Below, piece by piece: positions 43,144-49,898 of a stretch of 52,412 nt of DNA. The stretch is taken from positions 1 through 52,412 of the forward strand of contig JAUZOD010000027.1 of the NCBI GenBank assembly GCA_030706635.1, read 5' to 3'. A program made the translations under genes and the position numbers. This DNA comes from Bacteroidota bacterium. GTDB lineage: Bacteria; Bacteroidota; Bacteroidia; Chitinophagales; Chitinophagaceae. The notes under the pieces were generated by a model. The model did no database searches. It saw nothing but the letters and a program-made list of their open reading frames with translations, and was not told the origin of the DNA. How positions within the stretch are numbered: position 1 is the stretch's first letter; each line of letters opens with the position of its first letter.

Positions 43144-45339
43144 ATGGAATCTTTAAGAGTAAAAGCAATAAATGATCTGTCAACCCAATCTTATCAGCCG
43201 GAACTTGACGGATCTCCAAAAATCACCAGCTATTACGCCGAAAACGTATTTAATCTAAAGACCGCCCGCGCGTTCTTAAGTGATGAAGCCTACAAAAGCC
43301 TTTCCGGATCGGTAAAAGGAGGAAAACGCATTGACCGCTCCGTTGCCAATCAGATAGCAGCCGGTCTTCTTCAATGGGCCGAAGCAAAAGGAGTTACCCA
43401 TTATACCCATTGGTTTCAGCCGCTGACAGGTTCGTCTGCAGAAAAACATGATTCCTTCTTCACGATAAAAGGAGACGGAACCTCTCTTGAACAGTTCGAC
43501 GGAGATGCACTGATCCAGCAGGAACCGGACGCATCTTCTTTCCCCAGCGGCGGCATACGGGCTACTTTTGAAGCCAGGGGCTATACGGCATGGGATCCTT
43601 CCTCACCTCCTTTTATCATGGAGATCGAGTCAGGAAAAACACTATGCATTCCGACTATTTTCGTTTCCTACACCGGAGAGACCCTCGACTATAAAGCACC
43701 ACTTTTGAAATCGCTGGAATCGCTGAACAAGACCGCTGTTGAAGTATGTAATTATTTCGATAAAAATGTTTCCAGAGTAAATGCCACACTCGGCTGGGAA
43801 CAGGAATATTTTGTAGTGGATGAAGCCCTTTACAATGCCCGCCCGGATCTGGTGATGAGTGGCAGGACCGTATTCGGTCATGCTCCTGCGAAGGGACAGC
43901 AGCTGGAGGATCATTACTTTGGCGCGATCCCGGAAAGAGTTTATGCGTTTATGCGGGATTTTGAAGAAGAATCTTATAAACTCGGCATTCCGCTGAAGAC
44001 CCGTCATAATGAAGTGGCTCCTTCCCAGTTTGAATGTGCCCCGATTTTTGAAGAAGTGAGCCTTGCTGTTGATCACAACCTGCTACTGATGGACCTTATG
44101 GACCGTGTGGCCCGGAGACATAAACTCCGTGCTCTTCTGCACGAAAAACCATTTGCAGGAATTAACGGAAACGGAAAGCACAACAACTGGAGCATGGCCA
44201 CCGATACCGGCGTGAATTTGCTCGCGCCGGGAAAAACACCGAAGACCAATCTCATGTTCCTGACCTTTTTTGTGAACACCATTAAGGCCGTACATGATTA
44301 TTCAGAAGTGTTACGCGCATCCATAGCCTCTGCCGGCAACGATCACCGGCTTGGCGCCAACGAGGCTCCTCCGGCTATTATTTCCGTATTCATCGGGCAG
44401 TACCTCACCAAAGTGCTTGAAGATATCAAGCAACGCGTAGGCAATAAATTCGATGAACAGGATGAAGCCATTCTCAAACTCGACCTGCATCGCAGTATTC
44501 CGGAATTGTTGCTGGATAATACAGACCGTAACCGCACGTCTCCCTTTGCGTTTACCGGAAATAAATTTGAGTTCAGGGCAGTAGGCTCTTCCGCCAATTG
44601 CGCAAACGCTATGACATCCCTGAACACCATCATGGCGGAAACATTGAAGAAATTCAAGAAAGACGTGGATGCCCTGGTGGAAAAAGGCGATAAAAAAGAA
44701 ATCGCTATCATGCACGTTATCCGTGAATACATCGTGAGTAGTGAAAAAGTGCTGTTTGAAGGAGATGGTTACAGTGAAGACTGGCAGAAAGAAGCTGCTA
44801 AAAGAGGCTTACCTAATGTAAGGACGACGCCTCTGGCTCTTGATGCTTTATTAACAGATAAAGCCAAACATCTCTTTGAAGGCAATAACGTGCTGAATCA
44901 CGTTGAACTGGAAGCCAGGCATGAAATTGAGTTGGAAAAATACATCAAGAAAGTGCAAATTGAGGCCCGCATCATGGGAGAGCTTTGTACCAGTCATATT
45001 CTTCCCCCGGCCATCAAATACCAGAATACCCTCATTGAAAATATCAAGGGATTAAAGGAAATCGGATTGAAGGAAAGCGCCTACATAAATCAAAGGCAGA
45101 TTCTGGAAAAAATCTCGGATCATATCGCCCAAATCAGCGAACAGGTAAGCAAGATGATAGAAGCACGTAAAAAGGCAAACGGGATAAAAGACGTCCGCGC
45201 AAAGGCCATCGCCTATTGCGATCACGTTAAGGAACCATTTTTTGACAAGATCCGCTACAACGTGGACAAACTGGAATTACTGATAGATGACAGCGAATGG
45301 CTCCTGCCAAAATACAGGGAAATCCTGTTCCTGCGCTAA
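43144..45339 (+). CDS. glnN: Glutamine synthetase, type III
   Basis: The 731-residue enzyme makes glutamine from glutamate and ammonium. The length and motifs are those of GSIII, not the smaller GSI. They include DPSSPPFIMEIE, CIPTIFVSYTGETLDYKAPLL, LGWEQEYFVVDE (metal-binding Glu), KTRHNEVAPSQFECAPIFEE, GINGNGKHNNWSMATDTG, RLGANEAPPAIISVF and NRTSPFAFTGNKFEFRAVGSS. Type III enzymes are typical of Bacteroidota and cyanobacteria. It stands first in a nitrogen locus with a porin and ammonium transporter downstream, though a terminator separates it. Its ATG follows a 154-base AT-rich leader. Confidence 0.97.
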   Translation: MESLRVKAINDLSTQSYQPELDGSPKITSYYAENVFNLKTARAFLSDEAYKSLSGSVKGGKRIDRSVANQIAAGLLQWAEAKGVTHYTHWFQPLTGSSAEKHDSFFTIKGDGTSLEQFDGDALIQQEPDASSFPSGGIRATFEARGYTAWDPSSPPFIMEIESGKTLCIPTIFVSYTGETLDYKAPLLKSLESLNKTAVEVCNYFDKNVSRVNATLGWEQEYFVVDEALYNARPDLVMSGRTVFGHAPAKGQQLEDHYFGAIPERVYAFMRDFEEESYKLGIPLKTRHNEVAPSQFECAPIFEEVSLAVDHNLLLMDLMDRVARRHKLRALLHEKPFAGINGNGKHNNWSMATDTGVNLLAPGKTPKTNLMFLTFFVNTIKAVHDYSEVLRASIASAGNDHRLGANEAPPAIISVFIGQYLTKVLEDIKQRVGNKFDEQDEAILKLDLHRSIPELLLDNTDRNRTSPFAFTGNKFEFRAVGSSANCANAMTSLNTIMAETLKKFKKDVDALVEKGDKKEIAIMHVIREYIVSSEKVLFEGDGYSEDWQKEAAKRGLPNVRTTPLALDALLTDKAKHLFEGNNVLNHVELEARHEIELEKYIKKVQIEARIMGELCTSHILPPAIKYQNTLIENIKGLKEIGLKESAYINQRQILEKISDHIAQISEQVSKMIEARKKANGIKDVRAKAIAYCDHVKEPFFDKIRYNVDKLELLIDDSEWLLPKYREILFLR

Positions 45340-45365
45340 GCTAAACCTACCAGATAACCCCTTTC

Positions 45366-45396
45366 AAAGGCTTCTCTTCCGGGAGAAGCCTTTTTT
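45366..45396 (+). terminator. Intrinsic terminator of glnN
   Basis: AAAGGCTTCTC (45366-45376) pairs with GAGAAGCCTTT (45383-45393) around TTCCGG, an 11-bp stem, followed by TTTTTT. It lies 26 bases after the glnN stop. Confidence 0.92.
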
Positions 45397-45710
45397 CATT
45401 TACCTAATTGCAATACCAGCAAGGATTATCAAAATTCCAGCAACAAAATTAATATTACATATTAAAATATGTTTATTGCAATAGAGAATTATAAATAAGT
45501 TGTCATAATTTCATCCAATATAGATATATAACTTAAATATACTATATAACCATATAATTCTGTTTCTGCGTTGTTCTTCTAGGATAATCCAACCTTTTGA
45601 ATAAGCATCGTTTCTCTATCGGTTGCCGGCTGATCATTCAATATAAATGGAAACAACTGTGGTCAGGTTGGCTCCCATTTTTTTAGTTCATCAATAAAAA
45701 CTAACAATCC
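45397..45710 (+). other. AT-rich intergenic region before the porin gene
   Basis: About 310 bases with no coding frame. It is strongly AT-rich between 45420 and 45560. It contains two copies of the palindrome ATTGCAAT (45407-45414 and 45475-45482, the latter within TATTGCAATA), about 60 bases apart. No TAnnTTTG promoter element with a good partner was found. The region presumably carries the promoter and regulatory sites of the porin-amt unit. Confidence 0.5.
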
Positions 45711-46832
45711 ATGGTCAAACACTTCAAACTGCTCTTCGTTGTTCTTGGCTCTTTTGCCTATGTACAGGGTCAGGATAGCACCAAAACATCTGCCCCGGCA
45801 CCCGCTTCTCCGGATTCCACTAAAAAATCTTCCTCTCCCGTCACCATTACCGGTTCTTTTGATGGTTATTACCGGATCAATTTCAACGATCCTAAGACGT
45901 TGTCCTATAACAGTCCCACCAGCTTTACCCATTCCAGCAACTCATTTGAATTGGGGATGGCTTCCATCCGGGCAGATCACAGTTTTGGAAAAGTAAGTGC
46001 AACGGTCGATCTGGGCTTTGGAACCAGGGCGGAAGAGTTCTCCTATAATGATGCAGGCACAACTGTAGCAATCAAACAACTGTATGTTACTTATGCACCC
46101 AACACAAAAATCAAATTCACTTTAGGAACCTGGGGCACCCATGTTGGCTATGAAGTGCTGGACGCTTACCTCAACAGGAATTACAGTATGAGTTATATGT
46201 TTACTTATGGTCCGTTCTCCCATACCGGTCTGAAAGCGGACATCAGTCTGGGCGGTAAAAGCGCCCTGATGGTGGGAATAGCCAATCCCACCGATTACAG
46301 ATCTGCGCCCGGCATGCCAAAATCATTTATTGCCCAATTCTCAACCGGTTCGAAAGACGACAAATTCAAGGCCTTCCTGAATTTTGTCGATGGCAAGCAA
46401 ACAGATGATAAAAATCTCATGCAGGAGGATCTCGTGCTCACTTATGCCATCTCCGGCAAGTTCAGTCTAGGGTATAACGGCACTGTACAGACCCTGGATC
46501 TGAAGCAGCCAGACAACAGCTGGAATTCAGTAAGCTGGTGGGGCTCCGCTTTATATGTTAATGTAGATCCCGTAAGCTGGTTCGGTCTCACTTTAAGGGG
46601 TGAATATATTGGAAATAAAGATGGCTGGGTTACAAACTCCGTAGGCAGCAACGCCTATGATATGGGCAATGTTTTCGAAGGAACGTTGTCTGCCAATTTC
46701 AGGGTCGACAACCTAACCATTATCCCCGAATTCAGACTGGATAATGGTAAAAATGCTGTCTTTTATAAGAACAGCACCGACCTGACCAAGTCAACCGGCA
46801 GTTTCATTTTAGCAGCTACTTATCATTTTTAG
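45711..46832 (+). CDS. Outer-membrane beta-barrel porin, BBP2 (OmpL-like) type
   Basis: The 373-residue protein has a signal peptide (MVKHFKLLFVVLGSFAYVQGQ), a Ser/Pro/Lys-rich linker of about 22 residues, then a barrel domain of alternating hydrophobic strands. It starts GSFDGYYRINFND and ends SFILAATYHF with a terminal Phe, the usual outer-membrane barrel signal. VSATVDLGFGTRAEEF, QLYVTYAP, FTLGTWGTHVGYE and NFVDGKQTDDKN match the BBP2 family. Members often sit next to amt in Bacteroidota and probably let ammonium or small solutes across the outer membrane. The amt gene follows after 61 bases, so they are one unit. Confidence 0.88.
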   Translation: MVKHFKLLFVVLGSFAYVQGQDSTKTSAPAPASPDSTKKSSSPVTITGSFDGYYRINFNDPKTLSYNSPTSFTHSSNSFELGMASIRADHSFGKVSATVDLGFGTRAEEFSYNDAGTTVAIKQLYVTYAPNTKIKFTLGTWGTHVGYEVLDAYLNRNYSMSYMFTYGPFSHTGLKADISLGGKSALMVGIANPTDYRSAPGMPKSFIAQFSTGSKDDKFKAFLNFVDGKQTDDKNLMQEDLVLTYAISGKFSLGYNGTVQTLDLKQPDNSWNSVSWWGSALYVNVDPVSWFGLTLRGEYIGNKDGWVTNSVGSNAYDMGNVFEGTLSANFRVDNLTIIPEFRLDNGKNAVFYKNSTDLTKSTGSFILAATYHF

Positions 46833-46893
46833 CGTAACGGCTCATCATCATCTGTTCATATCAATAACTTTTGAATTTCTAAACTCAAAGCAA

Positions 46894-48456
46894 ATGGGCA
46901 TATCCAATTTTATTGCTAACAAATTCATCCCATGCAGGAATGAACATGGCCTGACCATGATGGTTAAATTAAATCAACAGGAAAAATGGAAACTGGCACT
47001 TACCATGTACGGCGGAAAACTAATCGGTTTGTTTTTAGTTGTCGTAGCCATGATCTTTCTGCCCAGCATGATTGTGGGTACAGCCGCCCATGCCCAGGGA
47101 TCTCCTGCTTATACAGCACATGAGACCACTTTCATGAACACGGCAAACACCATATGGACGCTCGTTGCCGCCTTTCTGGTATTTGGTATGCAGCCCGGGT
47201 TCGTTTTCCTGGAAGCCGGTTTTGCACGCAAAAAAGAAACCGTAAATGTATTGATGGAATGTATTTTCGATACCTGCATTTGCGGCATTTTGTTCTGGGC
47301 CATTGGCTATTCCTTCATGTTCAGCGAAGGGAACGGATTCATAGGATATCACTGGTTCTTTTTGCAGGGCGCTCCGGACACCTACGAAGCAACGGGCATT
47401 CCCATCCTTGCGCACTGGATCTTCCAGTTCGCTTTTGCCGATACTACATCGACCGTTACATCCGGAGCAATGATCGGCCGTACCAGTTTCCGCGGCGATA
47501 TTCTGTACAGCATTGGGGTTACCGGTTTTATTTATCCAATTATCGGTCACTGGGCCTGGGGTCCTGATGGCTGGCTCGCTTTGATGGGAACCAAAGATCA
47601 TTTCTTCACATCGCTGGGACAGGGTTTCCGTGATTTCGCCGGCTCAACGGTAGTGCATACGATTGGCGGCATGGTTTCATTGGCCGGTGCCATTGTACTC
47701 GGTCCGCGTATCGGGCGAGTGTTTAAGCGGGACGGAGGAGGAATGCCTGCACCCCACAACCTCACCATTGCAGCTGTGGGTGGGTTCATCCTCTGGTTCG
47801 GCTGGTATGGTTTCAATCCCGGAAGCACCCTTTCTGCTGTAGATATGCAGGGTATTGGACGCGTTGCTGCCAATACAACCCTTGCTGCCTGCGGCGGTGG
47901 TATCGGCGCCATGTACATGGCCCTGTGGTTCGCTGATACAAAAGGCAAGTTCGATCTCGGCTTCACCACCAACGGCTTTCTGGCAGGTTTAGTTGCTATC
48001 ACCTGTCCCTGTTACTGGGTATCTCCTTTAGGAGCCATCATATTGGGCCTGATTGCAGGTTTGGTGGTTTGGCTAGGCATCAACCTGCTGGAATATCTCC
48101 GGATAGACGATCCGATCGGCGCCGTTGCCGTGCACGGGTTTGGCGGGATTTGGGGCACGCTTTCACTCGGACTTTTCGCATGCGGTCAATATGGTGCAAC
48201 CGGCCCGACAGGCGCTGACAATTCTGCGCCGGTAAAGGGCCTTTTTTATGGAGGCGGAGCAGACGTATTAAAAGCCCAGTTCATTGGCAGCATGACAGTT
48301 ACCATTGCTACTTTGTTGGTGTCTTTCACCCTGATGTGGGTTATCAAACAATTGCCTTATCCCTGGAAGCTCAGGGTTGAACCAATCGGCGAAACGGGGC
48401 CGGGCGGATTGGATATGTTCGAACATGGTACAGAAGCATATCCCGCCCAATCTTAA
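46894..48456 (+). CDS. amt: Ammonium transporter
   Basis: The 520-residue transporter carries ammonium across the inner membrane. Eleven core helices of the Amt family are visible after an N-terminal extra segment (LIGLFLVVVAMIFLPSMIVGTAAHA) that looks like a signal peptide. The pore histidines are present in STVVHTIGG and VAVHGFGG, and the Phe gate regions fit. The family block GFNPGSTL is also seen. The start may be the ATG at 46894 or the later ATG at 46957. No P-II (glnB/glnK) gene lies next to it in the window. An 18-bp perfect terminator follows. Confidence 0.95.
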   Translation: MGISNFIANKFIPCRNEHGLTMMVKLNQQEKWKLALTMYGGKLIGLFLVVVAMIFLPSMIVGTAAHAQGSPAYTAHETTFMNTANTIWTLVAAFLVFGMQPGFVFLEAGFARKKETVNVLMECIFDTCICGILFWAIGYSFMFSEGNGFIGYHWFFLQGAPDTYEATGIPILAHWIFQFAFADTTSTVTSGAMIGRTSFRGDILYSIGVTGFIYPIIGHWAWGPDGWLALMGTKDHFFTSLGQGFRDFAGSTVVHTIGGMVSLAGAIVLGPRIGRVFKRDGGGMPAPHNLTIAAVGGFILWFGWYGFNPGSTLSAVDMQGIGRVAANTTLAACGGGIGAMYMALWFADTKGKFDLGFTTNGFLAGLVAITCPCYWVSPLGAIILGLIAGLVVWLGINLLEYLRIDDPIGAVAVHGFGGIWGTLSLGLFACGQYGATGPTGADNSAPVKGLFYGGGADVLKAQFIGSMTVTIATLLVSFTLMWVIKQLPYPWKLRVEPIGETGPGGLDMFEHGTEAYPAQS

Positions 48457-48499
48457 ATAAAAAATCAAAAGGAGCGGCACGCCTGACTGGCATTTCATT

Positions 48500-48545
48500 A
48501 AATGGAAAAAATCCTTCTCATACCGGGGAAGGATTTTTTCCATTT
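48500..48545. terminator. Long bidirectional terminator after amt
   Basis: Perfect 18-base arms AAATGGAAAAAATCCTTC (48500-48517) and GAAGGATTTTTTCCATTT (48528-48545) enclose a 10-base loop. T and A runs inside the stem let it work on either strand. It lies 44 bases after the amt stop. Confidence 0.85.
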
Positions 48546-48807
48546 CAGTAATTGATGATTTAAATTATTTTTTATTTTCTTCAGGATACGATCGGGATGA
48601 ATTACCGGCGTACAATACGATTATTCCTGCATGTTGACTTTAAAGGAATAACAATTTTCGCTCCTATCACTTTGGCAATCGTACCCGTGTGGCAAAATAA
48701 ACACATACCACATAAATTTAATGCGTATCGTTATTCATTACAAGGTAATTAAGGCCCAAAACTTGCGTTATATTGCATGATCAATATCATAAAATAAAAA
48801 TACGCAA
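48546..48807 (+). other. Intergenic region before the small membrane protein gene
   Basis: About 260 bases (351 from the amt stop) with no convincing coding frame. The inverted repeat ATATTG-CATGAT-CAATAT lies about 45 bases before the ATG at 48808. A partial -7-like TAAATTTA is present farther up, about 90 bases before the ATG. It probably holds the promoter of the small gene, but I could not define it. Confidence 0.35.
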
Positions 48808-49020
48808 ATGAAAAGTTTTTTGAGATCAATCCTGCTCGTTCCGGCAACAGGCCTGGTCATCATCGCTTCCCAGTCAGCAGTACTTGCTGAAAGCAATGGT
48901 AGTCAGGCAGCCTCTTCCGACCTCAGCGCAGCACAGGTTGCAGGCGGTGTCGCTTTGTTGCTTTTTGCTATTCTGCTACCCCTGGTAAAATCAAGAAGCA
49001 AAATCATAGCCGCTAAATAG
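48808..49020 (+). CDS. Small signal-peptide/one-helix membrane protein after amt
   Basis: The 70-residue protein has a signal peptide (MKSFLRSILLVPATGLVIIASQSAVLA), a short Ser/Ala-rich periplasmic stretch, and a C-terminal membrane helix (VAGGVALLLFAILLPLV) followed by a basic tail (KSRSKIIAAK). The mature form would be a roughly 43-residue single-pass inner-membrane peptide with its N-terminus outside. It has its own leader and a strong terminator, which supports a real gene. It belongs to no family I know. Position after amt suggests, but does not show, a role in nitrogen uptake. Confidence 0.65.
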   Translation: MKSFLRSILLVPATGLVIIASQSAVLAESNGSQAASSDLSAAQVAGGVALLLFAILLPLVKSRSKIIAAK

Positions 49021-49055
49021 CCGCTAAGACGTTTTACTAACCCGCTCTTCGTATA

Positions 49056-49090
49056 AAGAGGCCGCGTCAGGATAACTGATGCGGCCTCTT
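49056..49090. terminator. Shared convergent terminator (small gene / cmk)
   Basis: AAGAGGCCGCGTCAG (49056-49070) pairs with CTGATGCGGCCTCTT (49076-49090), 15 bp with one G-U pair, around GATAA. It lies between the small membrane protein gene and the convergent cmk gene and can serve both. T tracts are weak. Confidence 0.75.
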
Positions 49091-49113
49091 CACGTTTACA
49101 GTTCCACAGATTA

Positions 49114-49803
49114 TCACATCTGTTTCATTCTTGCTTTTGCCCATTTTAACACAAGCGAAAGTTGTTCCTCCGGCTTCAAACCGGAATTATCAAGTTCAAT
49201 GGCATCATCTGCCTTTCTCAGGGGGCTTACCGCCCGGTGGGAATCAATATAATCCCGCATCTCCAGATTCGTCTTCACTTCTTCTATACTAACATTGGGA
49301 TTTTTTTCGAAGAGTTCTTTAAATCGCCGCTCCACCCTGACCGCAATATCTGCGGTCATAAATATTTTTAGTTCGGCTCGCGGAAAAACCACTGTACCGA
49401 TATCTCTTCCATCCATAATAATCCCACTGTCCAGCCCCAATTGCTGTTGCTGCCTGACGGCAAATGCTCTCACAGCAGCAATGGCAGCGATATCGCTGAC
49501 CTTTTCTGCGATCACCAGGTCTCGGATCAAATACTCCACATTTTCTCCGTTCAACCAGGTTTCACTTTCACCGGTTTTGGGATTCAATATAAATTCTATA
49601 ACAATATCCTCTAAGGCTTCGGAAACTGACACCGCATTGGTCCAATCCACATGATTGCGCAGAAAATACAAAGTGATGGCCCGGTACATCGCCCCGCTGT
49701 CAATGTATTTATATTTCAGTTTTTTGGCAAGATGTTTCGCCAGCGTACTCTTTCCGCAGGACGACCAGCCGTCAATGGTTATAATGATTTTTTTTTCAGC
49801 CAT
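49114..49803 (-). CDS. cmk: Cytidylate kinase
   Basis: The 229-residue enzyme phosphorylates CMP and dCMP. It has the P-loop IDGWSSCGKSTLAKHLA, KYIDSGAMYRAITLYFL, IMDGRDIGTVVFPRAELKIFM, and RDYIDSHRAVSPLRKADDAIELDNS, all diagnostic of Cmk. In the P-loop, Cys17 stands where many relatives have Ser or Ala. It follows clpC on the same strand, separated by a hairpin, and its end faces the shared terminator. Confidence 0.96.
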   Translation of the reverse strand: MAEKKIIITIDGWSSCGKSTLAKHLAKKLKYKYIDSGAMYRAITLYFLRNHVDWTNAVSVSEALEDIVIEFILNPKTGESETWLNGENVEYLIRDLVIAEKVSDIAAIAAVRAFAVRQQQQLGLDSGIIMDGRDIGTVVFPRAELKIFMTADIAVRVERRFKELFEKNPNVSIEEVKTNLEMRDYIDSHRAVSPLRKADDAIELDNSGLKPEEQLSLVLKWAKARMKQM

Positions 49804-49832
49804 GATTTGCTATTCCAATCTGCAAATAAACG

Positions 49833-49875
49833 AATTGCCACGGAACGCAGAAATTTTCTGCACGCCGTGGCAATT
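49833..49875 (-). terminator. Terminator hairpin after clpC
   Basis: Perfect 11-base arms AATTGCCACGG (49833-49843) and CCGTGGCAATT (49865-49875) enclose an inner palindrome GCAGAAA-T-TTTCTGC. It lies 23 bases after the clpC stop and before cmk. The minus-strand tail after it is CGTTTATTTG, only a modest T tract. Confidence 0.65.
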
Positions 49876-49898
49876 AACCAATTTACAGCCTCTTCTTC

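Noticed and set aside
47035-47601. Long minus-strand open frame within amt
   Set aside because: Antisense shadow of the Amt coding sequence; no family features or start signals.
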